A stretch of DNA of 64,000 bases from Hymenolepis diminuta (GCA_900708905.1 CAADRB010000008.1:1972390-2036389), one strand, 5' to 3'. Counted from the stretch's first letter, positions 39,251 to 50,240 are shown. Notes: generated by a model not told the origin, from the letters alone. Program-made: numbers and translations.

Positions 39251-42200
39251 TTTGGGTAGTACTTTAGTGCACGAATTCCTTCGAATGTTACGAAATTAAT
39301 GAACCTAGTGCCAAAACACGCCATGTGTTATTGAATAAACTGGCATGATTATTTGGGGCAGAACTAGTTCCATAAGAATGAGATATTATTTATTATTCTT
39401 TAATTCTCTTTCATAGCACATAGCTTCCAACTGAATAAATGGGAGTCACTTGAGTTACCTTATCAAATTTAAGTACAAAAGATATCAGTTATCTTGTTTC
39501 TCGATTTCCTCACCTGATAGTGACTGTGTTATTTATTACCAAGGTCCATTTTCTAATGACGACTTTAAATTGGTTTGTAATATTTTGTAAAGATTCCCAT
39601 CAAAATTATTGCCATTTAATTGCAATTAATCGTCTTATTATCTTCATGTATTCTTACTAAACAATATTTTTTTCGTGTGCATTTTAGTTTATGCTTAAAT
39701 AGTGTTATGAAGCTTTGTAGATGAGAGTTGGAAATTCTCGATACTGTAAATGTATCGAATTCCAATGACTAAGTATGTCTCATATTTAGATACATCAAAT
39801 CTGACATAGAATAAAGGTCGTTATGACGTTATTCTTTGGAAATTATCATCCTAAATCATTTGTAGATTGAAACCTAGTGCTTTCACAAAAAACTTCGTTA
39901 CTAAACGCATTCTCAAATTTTAAAATTAGGAATGAAGAGAAGAGGCGAGATCGCACAAAGTAGAGAACAAAAGTCATGACATCAGCAGAGTTGCAGTACA
40001 GTTAAGTCAACGACTTTTCATTAATAGGGACAATTTTTTACATCATGACGTTAATGTTCCAAAGTTCAAGCTTCAACATTTGACTCCGTCAATAATGACT
40101 GATGTTCTCATCTACTATCGATAGATTGAAAATGAGAGAAAGGTGAAAGGTGGACGATGAATCCTACAAATTGTTTCATTCCTCGCATTATTGAATACTA
40201 ACCGTAACTGAAAGCTGTGTCTGAAAGAGGAATTATATGTATGGAACCCCAGTGTCATCGGTTTTTGCAAAGCAAAGTGAGATGAGGCGACATTGACGAA
40301 TCCTAAGATGATTTGCTAACTAGTAAACTCCTTCGGCCTATGGATGAGTACTAAAAAGTTTATGTAAAAATAGATGGCTGCGAAATCGTCTGGTCAAAAG
40401 ATATAGTTAAAAACCAGTTTACTGATGATGATAATGATCTGGAGCAGGATTCTCTCAGTCCCACTGCCCTTAATCCCTCTTAAACAATCTTAGACGTTTG
40501 AATGTTCCTCCGTGATAAAAGTTTTAAATTATTTTTCTTCTTCCATGGAAAATAAATTATATAAATAGGTGTCATGTAAGCCCCTCTTCTAATAGTTAGC
40601 AGAGTATTATTATTATAAGGTAATCAAGTTTAATGTTTTTTTTGCCGAGAGATTTTTTATATTTCGCTTAGACACAACAAGCTCAAGAAAAATACTAATT
40701 AACTTAGTCTATTTAATGTATAACCACTAAAGCGACTTTAAATCGACGCTCTTACAACCCAATTTAATGCACTTTATCTAAAGATTGCAACCAAACTAAT
40801 GGATGTGCGTAGAGAAAAAATGTCTGAAAAGCTTGCTTTACTAGTACTTTAGAGATTCTTAAAGAAGTTCAGATCGAGAGGCATATACTGATGCTATCTT
40901 CAATTAAATAAAGTTAAATAAATTTAATTAACGATAAGCCCAAATCATGACATTAGCTTAAAGAAGTCGCAGTGATTACAGGACTAAGTTTTGTTTTAAA
41001 CTGAAGTATATTTCAGCAAACAAATTATTTTCAGTGTGACTCAAATTAACTTATGAAAAGGACTGAATCACCAAGTAATCGTATTACCGAACTATTTGAA
41101 CGAATTTATTTAGTCCCCATTTCTTCAAACCCCACTTTCTTTCGGAGAACATGCAAAAACACCTGAACACACTTCGCCCATGTTAGGCGGGAAATGAACT
41201 GCGAAAATTTTGTCAGAAGCCCTCAAGTCCATTTTGCAGTGGGCTTTGTAGCTATTATTTGAGGGATCTTCATTGTCAAATTTTGGTGAGAGAAGGGTGT
41301 ACGGATCTTATTCATCTCTCCCTCAAGGAGAAGGCATGCGTAGAGCACGCACCAATACCCACTCGTTATTGTCATGGTACCGACTGGTTAGATGACTCAC
41401 TTTAATGTGTGTAGTTGTACCTTGTGGATGACTAAGCTGGCCATTTCGCGCACAAAGGCCTTCACGGAATATGCACTTAGGATTGTGAGAATTCTGTTCA
41501 TTATGAGATTAGTAAAAACCGATTGAATTAGTTTGCGTGAGAAAAATCGATAGAGATAATTCGTTTTCGCAGGCTAATTTAAATCAAAAGGCAAACTTGT
41601 TCAGCCTTTGTTAATTTAGCGAAAAATTGTACCGAATAAATGATGTAGATAGATTCTATTAAATTAACTAGTTTACTCGTAATTATTGATTAAAAACCTT
41701 ACCCTAATAGATCATAAACGAATTGTTATGACTAGGATTGAAAGCAAGTTACTTTTTATATTTTCGCCTGTCATTGTGAAAGCAGAAATAGCTTATCCAT
41801 AAGTAAAAAATACTGCTACCTTTCGCAGTTGGCGGAATTCGATGTACGCAAACACATTGCAGAGAACTGCCAGCTAATCTTTCGCCAGAATCAGAACAGT
41901 TCGGCGGCGAAATAGGTGGGTGGAGAAGAGAGCATAGCAATAATTTTATAATTATCATGATCATATCGCAGTGCAACTGCGGTCAACGAAATATTTGATA
42001 ATTATTCTCACTTTGATGTTTAATCCCCTTAAAATTTATACACTTAGCAAAAAAACCATTTAACTAATGAAAAAACTGTCTAGGGAAACGGTTTAAGTGA
42101 GATTTTAAGTACCATGTAGGATACTAAAACGACTCTACTCCTAAATGTTTCACTACAGCAGAGACTATTTAATTGCCAGCAATACAAGAATCGCTTCAGA

Positions 42201-42279
42201 AAAGAAACATTCCGTGATCTTATGGGTTGCGGAAATAACGCCAGTTAAATTACTAACCGATCGATTTTATGCAACTGTT
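39251..42279. other. no supported gene; possible regulatory DNA near 41.2-42.0 kb
   Basis: No coding region is supported. Two patches, about 41,150-41,480 and 41,820-41,940, are richer in G+C and CpG than average (for example TTAGGCGGGAAATG, TTGGCGGAATTCG and TTCGGCGGCGAAAT). Lying upstream of the only clear gene, they could be distal control elements. That is inference from composition alone. Confidence 0.35.
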
Positions 42280-42645
42280 TTATTAATAGTTCCCACGCAG
42301 GCAGCTGAGCAAGGCAAAGGTGATTTAGCCCTCCTTTTGACCAAAGTGCGTGCCGATTGGTATGCGCGCATGTATTTCATAAATGACTGCATGCACGCAC
42401 TGCGCGTCTAGGTATGCATGCTAGCTACCAGTCTTAAGACGAGACCAGATGTTTAGTCATTTGTGGCAATGTGATTGGTTAAACGCTAACCAATTGTATT
42501 AGAATGGACGGTAGTGATGACTGTTCTGCCTTAACGCGCATATTTTTACGCTATTGGGAGGCGAATAGACTTGTCGCTGTTTTTTCCAGTCTCCTATTCT
42601 CTCTAAAATCTTTATTTTTTGGATGATACATGAAACTCATAGCAT
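42280..42645 (+). promoter_or_regulatory. candidate promoter and 5' leader of the CABIT gene
   Basis: This G+C- and CpG-enriched stretch sits directly before the 840-codon frame. ATTGGTTA at 42,474-42,481 and TAACCAAT at 42,487-42,494 form a perfect 8-bp inverted repeat with a 5-nt spacer, that is, two CCAAT boxes facing each other. A further ATTGGGAGGCG at about 42,553 adds another inverted CCAAT next to a GC-box-like string. TATGCGCGCATG at 42,361 is a short alternating palindrome of the type bound by NRF-1-like factors in other animals. A pyrimidine-rich TGTTTTTTCCAG near 42,580-42,592 could instead be a 3' splice site if the gene has an upstream non-coding exon. An in-frame stop at 42,640 bounds the coding frame. 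Confidence 0.45.
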
Positions 42646-45168
42646 ATGGTAGCCCACGGATTGTTACCCTCTGAGGATTTTCTTGATTCCAAGATGGAGA
42701 CTTCACAGTCTCTACATGCCCAAAATGATCAGCCTTCATCCTATCGATTACATTTAAGGAATGAAGGAGGTAGGCAACCAACAATGTCAGCTGTCCCTAC
42801 CCTAGTACTTGAAAACCTCTCTTCCTTTCTACAAAACTGTTGTGAAAATGCTCAACCATTCCTGCAAAATCAACAAAACCTCAACCAGTCCCACTATGCA
42901 CACCAGCAACCACAGCAAAATTACATCTCTCCAAAGCCCCAAATTGAATGGCTATACTCGCAACACAACATGAATACAGGTCGAGCGCCAGAATTGCTAC
43001 GAATGAAGGCGAAGGAGTTAATTCAGCAGGAAAAGTGCGATGCAAATTTTGCCTACTGTGTTGATCAACCCTCCCAACTCGTTCGTATTGAATGCCTTAA
43101 AGCCGGTTGCAAATGTGTGCTTAAACAGGAACCTGCTTTGGCTCTAAAAATAGTCTGTGGAGTTAGCTTAGTCCGAGGATGTTGGACAAATCTTCAAACT
43201 TCCAATTCGCATTCCGCTAAATGGAATTCCATTTCCTCTGCCTTTGAGCGCCTTCAGCCTAATCGGTCTTCTCAGTGCCAGCCCTCTTATGACCAGTCCT
43301 CCTCTTCTTCCTCTCATGACCAGATCCCGCTAATTTTTACCTCGTGTTCTCCCTTCTGGTTTGAAATTTTGAGGCAACGAAATGACACTTTTCAGAGATC
43401 GGATATTCTCTCCTGGAATTCTGGCAAAACTCTCTGGAAAGCCCGTCCCTCTATGTTTCTCCTTAGGAAACAGACCAAGTGCATTTTATCCGTTTCCACG
43501 AATGGTTCCCGAGGTCCTGTAACTCTAGACCTTGACAATGTTGTTCACCTACATCCCGGAACTGTTCTCCGATTATTGGATTGTAAAAACTGTCGTTTGG
43601 TGTCGAAATCTAGCTCTCAATTCCCCTCCACTGCATCTCTACTTCAATGTGAAGTTGTTGGAAGTAAATCTCTCGCAAAGTATGCCTCTCTTGCTAACAA
43701 TCTACCCCCTGACGATGCCCTCTATTGGTTTGCTAGCGGCTCTCGTCTTGTTTATCTCCCCCTTGATGATAAAACTGTCTCCTTTTATCCGATCGCTACT
43801 CCTCCACCGAATTCTCGGGATAATAAAAACACCGGATGGGCATATTCAGGTGCTCACTCCGTCCTAACTCTCTTATCATATTTCCCTCTCCCTTTAACCG
43901 TCCGGCCAGTGATGGACCATAGTCTGGCAAATTGGTTAACTTCGTCTTCCTCAGTAAAAGATGGCAATGCTGGTCTTCACCTGACATCCTGCTACCATGG
44001 GGATCTTGTCTTTCTTGAACCGATTGCTGATTGTGGCCCCAATATTAATAATCATGGCTCGACTGGTAATTCACGTTTCTTCGTGGTCACCGCGGAGATG
44101 CTATCCCAACATCGATTCATTCTTGCTACCTCTCAATCCTCCCAGTACTATGCGAGAGAGTTGAAAACTCATGCCTCCAGAGTTGCTCATTTCCTGGCTG
44201 CTTTCCATCCCGCCTGTGGATTGAACTACCTCCTGAAGTATCTTGAAGATGTTACTCACTGTTCATCGGTTGGGCCTTCTCATAAACCTCTAACAGAAAC
44301 TCTTGGTCCATTAGGAGGAGAGAGTACAACTGCATCTCATACTGCTGTTGCCAGCATTGCTGCTTCAAATCTTCTTCACTTAGAGGCTGATGAAAGGAGT
44401 AAGTCGCCTGATTTACACGCTCTCTATGATGATTTGGATGATATCTATCAGTATGTTCGAACTGGTCGTCTTCCATCTAAACAAAGAGGGCTCACTCCGT
44501 CCTCTGGAATGTTGAGGAGCTGTTCTGCAACTCCAGGGCCCGTTCAGCGGACGAGAAGTCGTCAAGATTACACTATTCCTTATGTTTACTTCCCTGATAC
44601 CAGCTTTATCTCGAACAATGTTACTTCGAACAGCAATAACACTGCTTCTCATTCTATTCAACCTCCGCCTCCACCACGTAGACATGTGGTGGCTACTCCG
44701 ACTCATGCATATGTCTTCCCGAAAAATGCTGGAAATTATGTCCTTAAATCTGATATCCCTTCACCTCTTCCTTTTGCATCTCCTGGTCGCAGACAAGCCT
44801 ATGCAGATTACACTCGATTTAGATCAATAGAGCAGCAGCAGCAGCAAGCTAATCAATCACAGCCACAACAGACATTCTGCAATCAACCACCGCCCTCCTA
44901 CTCAATCCTCAACTTTGCAGCAATGAATGAGCGAACAAACAGCTCTCCGGACACTGGGCTAGGTGGTGATAGCGGTCAGAGTGGACAGAGTTTACTCGTT
45001 CCCACAGCAACTACATCGATTGTACGCTCCTCGTGTCATCAGCTCATCAATTTCTGTGAAAATGGAGTTACATCTAGCGGTTGCGGTGAGAATGAAATGA
45101 AGTCCCCACAGCTTATTTATCCTAATCTCCGCAGACTCACGGTGAACTTAAATAAACGTGTTCTATAG
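42646..45168 (+). CDS. CABIT-domain adaptor protein, GAREM/Themis/Serrano-like
   Basis: An uninterrupted 840-codon frame ending in TAG, far longer than chance allows here. The N-terminal 130 residues are Gln/Asn-rich. Residues about 130-490 look like a diverged CABIT region, the beta-rich domain of Themis and GAREM adaptors. The best-matching part is FPLPLTVRPV (413-422), then HGDLVFLEP (451-459) and RFFVVT (477-482), and there are many cysteines. Residues 589-604 (DLHALYDDLDDIYQYV) form an acidic tyrosine motif suited to phosphorylation and SH2 binding. PPPPPRR (673-679) fits an SH3 ligand, as used by Themis and GAREM to bind Grb2. A five-Gln run lies at 730-734. No signal peptide or membrane segment is seen, so a cytoplasmic scaffold in receptor-tyrosine-kinase/MAPK signalling is inferred. 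A stop lies two codons upstream. Met17 (42,694, AAGATGG) has a better initiation context than Met1 (CATATGG), so translation may begin there. Coding status is very likely; the family assignment is moderate. Confidence 0.75.
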   Translation: MVAHGLLPSEDFLDSKMETSQSLHAQNDQPSSYRLHLRNEGGRQPTMSAVPTLVLENLSSFLQNCCENAQPFLQNQQNLNQSHYAHQQPQQNYISPKPQIEWLYSQHNMNTGRAPELLRMKAKELIQQEKCDANFAYCVDQPSQLVRIECLKAGCKCVLKQEPALALKIVCGVSLVRGCWTNLQTSNSHSAKWNSISSAFERLQPNRSSQCQPSYDQSSSSSSHDQIPLIFTSCSPFWFEILRQRNDTFQRSDILSWNSGKTLWKARPSMFLLRKQTKCILSVSTNGSRGPVTLDLDNVVHLHPGTVLRLLDCKNCRLVSKSSSQFPSTASLLQCEVVGSKSLAKYASLANNLPPDDALYWFASGSRLVYLPLDDKTVSFYPIATPPPNSRDNKNTGWAYSGAHSVLTLLSYFPLPLTVRPVMDHSLANWLTSSSSVKDGNAGLHLTSCYHGDLVFLEPIADCGPNINNHGSTGNSRFFVVTAEMLSQHRFILATSQSSQYYARELKTHASRVAHFLAAFHPACGLNYLLKYLEDVTHCSSVGPSHKPLTETLGPLGGESTTASHTAVASIAASNLLHLEADERSKSPDLHALYDDLDDIYQYVRTGRLPSKQRGLTPSSGMLRSCSATPGPVQRTRSRQDYTIPYVYFPDTSFISNNVTSNSNNTASHSIQPPPPPRRHVVATPTHAYVFPKNAGNYVLKSDIPSPLPFASPGRRQAYADYTRFRSIEQQQQQANQSQPQQTFCNQPPPSYSILNFAAMNERTNSSPDTGLGGDSGQSGQSLLVPTATTSIVRSSCHQLINFCENGVTSSGCGENEMKSPQLIYPNLRRLTVNLNKRVL

Positions 45169-45935
45169 CGAGCCGGCCTTCTTTCCACTCCTTGTGTATA
45201 GTTTACGATGTCTGTACGTATATGCTTCCAAAAAACTTCACTCTCCCTTTCTCTCAGCCTGACCACCGGCATTCTCCTTCCCCTTTTTCTTGCGCGCCAA
45301 AACCCTCTTTTTTACTGTTTTATCATACTGCTGATTTTTTTGTGTCTCTGTGTGGCTTCACAAGTTAAGTCATGTCCTGTAATTAAACAATCATATTCAT
45401 ATTTGTTGAAGTTATCTCTTATTCTGTCATTTAGTGTTTATTTTGGCAAGTCGAATATTTTGTAAGCTTTAGTTGACTGTGGAATTCGGGCATTTCATTT
45501 AGTGTATTTTCAATCCATTATCTTCATTTTAGAGCGTTCGATTATGGAAGAAGTATTCCGCTCTATTTAGCGGCGAGTTTCGGAGCTTAGCATTTTCTAG
45601 GGTAGTAGACTGTTAGTTAGACTGTGTTAGTTATTTCTTATGAATCGATGTTTGATAGTGTATTTTGTATTAATCCTGCGTTCTATGAACGAATATTTAG
45701 AAAGTAAGAATTAAGCTCCTCTGCGAACTGTTTGGGGCTGTTGCTATATTTCTCCGTCCCAGTGGTTTTCTGCCTTCATGTTCACTTGGTCGGGTTAGGA
45801 TGGAATTTGATTGACAGTTGGTATGTGTTTTCACAACCTAAAATAAGAAGCCGTGGAATAAGCTAGGTCAAGTCGTTAGTGTAATAGAAATTGGTTTACT
45901 TGTTCGCTTACAGGCGTATCTGTGGATCATTTTTG
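45169..45935 (+). other. probable 3' untranslated region and flank
   Basis: The DNA after the stop codon is pyrimidine-rich (45,235-45,300) and then mixed. An 85-codon hydrophobic frame (45,208-45,465) is a by-product of the pyrimidine run and is not called. No AATAAA is seen after the stop until about 48,688. ATTAAA-type variants occur at about 45,382 and 47,030, so the polyadenylation site is uncertain and the 3' UTR may be long. At 45,600-45,640 the string TAGACTGTTAGTTAGACTGT then GTTAGTTA is a short imperfect tandem repeat. Confidence 0.4.
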
Positions 45936-46135
45936 GTGAATTTCTTGTCTTGCAGCTGCACATTGATGCTCATACGTCTGTACCTGTGTCTCCGAAATCG
46001 AGAAACGTATTTCTGAGACGTCTAGGCTTCGGTTTTAGACAGCTCTCAACTGGTTTGTTAGGCAGCGTTATAGATCGATGAGCATATTCTTTTTATATGG
46101 GAAATATCAGATTCTGTCTCCTAATACAGATGCAT
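45936..46135 (+). repeat. duplicated structured unit 1 in the 3' flank
   Basis: First copy of a unit of about 230 bp. Its core reads ACGTCTGTACCTGTGTCTCC, AAATCGAG and CTGAGACGTCTAGG, and the outer ACGTCT and AGACGT strings can pair. Copy 2 keeps the same order about 232 bp downstream. The core is much better conserved than its flanks. Its place in the likely 3' UTR of the CABIT gene suggests an RNA element, but the orientation and function are inferred. Confidence 0.6.
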
Positions 46136-46164
46136 TTATACACAACACAATCGTTTTAATCGAT

Positions 46165-46385
46165 GGAAATTTCTCGTTTTGATCAGTTTACGGCTAGATG
46201 TTGCTACCCGTACGTCCGCACCTGTGTCTCCATAATCGAGTGGCGCGTCTCTGAGACGTCTGGATTTTCTCGTCTGGGACACTGGCTCCGAGACCTCTTA
46301 ACTATTAGCCATCTTATAAAACCATAATGTTTAACTTCAATTTGAGATACTGTTTTCAGGCTCCTAATTATAATACTGGAGAGTT
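46165..46385 (+). repeat. duplicated structured unit 2 in the 3' flank
   Basis: Second copy, with GTACGTCCGCACCTGTGTCT then CCATAATCGAG and CGTCTCTGAGACGTCTGGA. CGTCTC and GAGACG form a tight inverted repeat here with a 1-nt spacer. The tail TTCAGGCTCCTAATTATAAT matches TGTCTCCTAATACAGAT of unit 1. The two units abut with about 30 bp between the recognisable parts. Confidence 0.6.
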
Positions 46386-46819
46386 ATATGGCAACTGCAA
46401 AAGTTTCAAGACTCTCTTATTGATTTGTTGAATGTCGTTGGCAGTGTGATAGGTTGTTCTGATTCCGGGGTAGATTATGAACCTATGAGATCTGGCGTGA
46501 CACTATCACATTACTAATGCGTCGCCGGTGCATTATTAGTCTTGCAACAGATTCGAGATTCGATTCAGTAGCCTGTTAACTTAAAGTCTCTTGCTTTTAA
46601 TAGGATTCCAGTGTTAGAGGTTAAATTTATGCCCACTTAGAAAAGGGGATTGTGAAACTTTTATATCTTTCGCGAACTAGGATGTTCTTTAAATACTATT
46701 CCAGCGACCCGTCGAGTCCCGTTATTATAAGAAGGAAGAAGAGGCTGATGAAAGGAGTGACTAGGATGTTAAAAAATGCAGCAAACTCGCTCGTAATTTA
46801 CAAAATCAAACTTTTATAG
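46386..46819. other. non-coding flank with a hairpin
   Basis: No gene is supported. Near 46,503-46,537 ACTAATGC and GCATTATTAGT form an imperfect hairpin around GTCGCCGGT. At 46,740-46,758 there is a 19-base exact copy of AGAGGCTGATGAAAGGAGT, which also occurs in the CDS at 44,382-44,400. Confidence 0.4.
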
Positions 46820-46981
46820 ATCTTGGAGATAAGAGATGGTTGGCATCAAACCCACCTGGAGATGCTGCTAATCCGATCGGTGAAGATAGTCAGAATGCTG
46901 AGCACTACCTACGCCTGTCATGCTCGCATCAACTTCGAGCATGTTAGATACAGATTAGAAAAATCATCTACAGACCAGCAG
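46820..46981 (+). other. candidate internal exon of unknown gene
   Basis: The 162-nt segment follows a plausible acceptor (AACTTTTATAG) and ends at a plausible donor (CAG|GTATCA). It is open in one frame throughout (54 codons, exon length divisible by three). The translation includes HLEMLLIRSVKIVRMLSTTY and is richer in G+C than neighbouring DNA. No family is recognised and no flanking exon was found. It could equally be a chance open segment in the 3' flank of the CABIT gene. Confidence 0.15.
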
Positions 46982-49900
46982 GTATCAAACCTATCAAAGA
47001 CCTCTTATGACTTTTATTATAATAATTTAATTAAAAAAGTTTATATAATACTATTTGGATTAGCGGATAAATGGTTTTAGGTGTGTGGAAAAGTTTGGGA
47101 AAAGGATCGAAAGATTTGGCTTATAGGATTCGTGATTTTCACTTTCTCTCTCTCAACTCAGAAGAAAATTTGCTATTGATTTTTTAATTGATCTGATGAA
47201 CCTCGGATTGAATCAACGTCGAGGTTGATGTTCTGATTTACTAAACATCATCATTTTTAAAACAACCCCAAACTGCAATTAATGCAGTATAACGACTTGT
47301 ATAATCGCTAGGTTACGTTACTAAGACCGTTACCCCCCGCCTTATTGATTTGTAAATGGGAATAGAAGATCGTTGGCATGACACAGGATAGGAACCGGTC
47401 GTTGGCATGCATAATTTAGCTAAGGCGGCGGTGTCTTCGCATAATTGGACACCACCACCACTACGAGTTTTGTATACGCATTTTGGTCGTGGTCTGTCGC
47501 ACTAGCTCTCGTCTGTTAGTGTGATGAATTTTAGATTAGACTATTCTTACAGAGTGTTGGAGAATTTAAGCGGGTTTTACGCGATTGGAACTGTGGTAAT
47601 GACAGCACTTTGAATTGCATTGGATTAAGTGACGGTCGAATTGTTGTGATCTATAAGATTAGCTGTGGTCATTGAAAGCGGTGATTAGCCCTACCAGATG
47701 AATATATAAGAACAATAGTTTAAAAGTTGCTGGGAGGCCACCCCAATTGATTTGCTGTATTTTAAGGAGCATATACAGTGAGTACCACCATAGTGTACAG
47801 TCTTCAAGTCCAGTCATTCATTTTCAGTGGTTGAGTTGGTATGCGAGGATTAACTATGCAGAGTAGATGTTGAGGTTCACAATTTTAAAACTGCCATAAT
47901 AACATATCAAATTATATTATTTATAACCCACAACATGGCAAAAATATTTACAAATTTTCACCGTTAGGGGAAGACAACTGATAAAGAGGAGGGAATTAAG
48001 GTACCAAGGAGTCCTACTTCATATGATTTTTGTATTTGGGTTATACATATTTTTATTAAAGGGATAGTTCACGTTTCAAAATTTAAATTTCATTATTCTT
48101 AGCTTGAATTGGAGGGCGGATTCTTGTCCGCTGTATCCAGAACTAATATAGTGGGTAGTAGGCCTCGCCACGTTTATTATCCTATCTATCCTCTTTAGAA
48201 AGTGATAATTAAATCCCATCCAATCTATGCCTATGTCCGTTTGTCTACAAAGTTAGCGTCCAATCGATCACCCAGATTAGCAAATTTCAGTGTGGAATTT
48301 GAGAAATTTAAGATTTATTCTTGATCTGATACAGTATTGACATTTCTTCTCAATTTGGTTTTGGTTTAAATTTTGATTAAATAGACCTTATCCTATTATT
48401 CTTTCAATGAGCGTTTCGCAACTGGTATTATTTCACCAAAATTAGGGATGACATTTAAAATTTCAATGTCTTAATCAGTCTTCCCTTTCGCATGATTTGA
48501 GACACCCTCATCAATGGAATTCACATTACCATGATCTCTAGTAAAGTGTTGGGAAAAATGAAGGCGAAAATTACATTCACGAGATTTCGGAATGATCTTC
48601 GAATGGGAAATTGGAAGATACGTAAATGAAGTTTCCATCTCTATTCATGATATTATTATTATCAAAGAAAGAGCCGTTTGATGTCAAATAAAGGACTGTG
48701 TTAAAAAAATTTTAGATTATTCATTTTGTTAATTAATTTATCTATTTATCAAAATAATCAGCAAGTAAATGATCGTACCTAAGAAACTATTTGGATTGGG
48801 AGATGTATGTCTTTATAAACCTCATTAACAATAGGGAAAGATATGTGTAAATTCGAACCTGAAAAGCGGAAACTTAGTTGAAGGTTTGACAGTGATTAGT
48901 TCCGTTTCACCTCTTCAATAGGAAATATTTGAGTCCGTAAGATCTGATTGGACCTTAATTTGTTAAGTATTAGTGAAGAAGAGTACTGATTAGGGGCTTG
49001 CATTTATGCGTGGTTCAAAAATCAATTACGGTAAGTTTGACAATGACCGTCTTGAACTGCGCAACTTTGTGAATTCAAATGAAAACACCAATCACACATT
49101 CAGTGCTATACAGCGATAAAGTTATGCGGCTAAAGCTTTCAACCATTTTGATAAGATTTCGATTAATTTTCGTTTGTTAAGACAGTTACACTGATACGGA
49201 GAATCGATACCTTAAATCAGTACCGAATATTCAAATAGACTATCGCTTTAAAATTGGATTGTGTCTTAGACTTTAGCGCCATGTTTTTAAAGCCTCACTC
49301 TTTTTCTAAACACTCACTTCTCCGCACACTTTACGATGGTTGGTTGCCTAATCTGCATCATAAATTCCCCCCTCCATTAAAGATGGGGTTTAATTTCCTC
49401 TTTATAGCTCAGCCAATTTCTTAAGATGATGGCACTTAAATCTGATCTAATATTAACGATTTGGGCCAACGTAGATATGGCTTTCCATAATCTAAATTGT
49501 ACTTAAATTTAAAATTCAGCCTAGCTGTGTAAGACTGGAAAAACGTCTTTATCAGATAATCTCTGAAGGTAAGGGGAAGGGATATTAACAACAGGGTGAC
49601 CTCAGTGTTCACACTGGCCAGACGTCGGCACCCCCCACAAGTGTCTCGTTAATTCAGGTCACACTTACCAGAAGGGCGAACTCGTGGTGGAAGATTGCGC
49701 CCATTAAATTGAACCAAAATATGGGGTTAGCAAGGCCATCTGTTAGGGTCGTAGTAATTTCAGTTCGAAAATTAGCTGTTGTGCGGATTTTGCAAACTGA
49801 TATTTTTCCTTCAGCCACCCCAGATATGCAGTTAAATATTAATTAAAATTTGTGACGGTGAGATCGATATTCATTCTCATAACCATTTACAACTTGAGAT

Positions 49901-50240
49901 ACACTTTAACAAATATATTAGAACTGGTTTGTGGAAAACGTAGTTGCAAATAGAAAATTTCTGTCCTGTAAAACATGCATCCCATTACAATGTTCAAGTG
50001 GCTTCAAATTTATCCTTGAGGACTCAGTCTCAGTATAAATTTTAATTTGCTGGACCAAAATCTTACAATTTCCTTCTTCTCCAATGAAAAATTCTGAGAA
50101 CTATCACACTGAATTGGCTCTATTGAGCTCTGCTATGTTAAAGTGCTCTAAAATAGTACCGTTGTGCTATCTTAGCTATTAAAAGAAAAAAGATGTATTG
50201 AACTAGTACAAACAACCATCTTAATAAACCAAACGGTAGA
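46982..50240. other. no supported gene
   Basis: No coding region is recognised. At about 47,370-47,412 the string TCGTTGGCATG occurs twice, about 29 bp apart. Close by, GGTGTC and GACACC (about 47,430-47,453) form an inverted repeat with a 12-nt loop. The stretch 49.59-49.75 kb is richer in G+C, without an interpretable frame. Confidence 0.45.

Noticed and set aside
43532..44830. Open frames of 60-111 codons on both strands inside the 840-codon gene
   Set aside because: They are out-of-frame or antisense shadows of the CABIT coding sequence.
45208..45465. 85-codon hydrophobic frame after the CABIT gene
   Set aside because: The hydrophobic, Leu/Ser-rich translation is what a pyrimidine-rich 3' UTR gives in this frame. 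No independent gene signals are seen.
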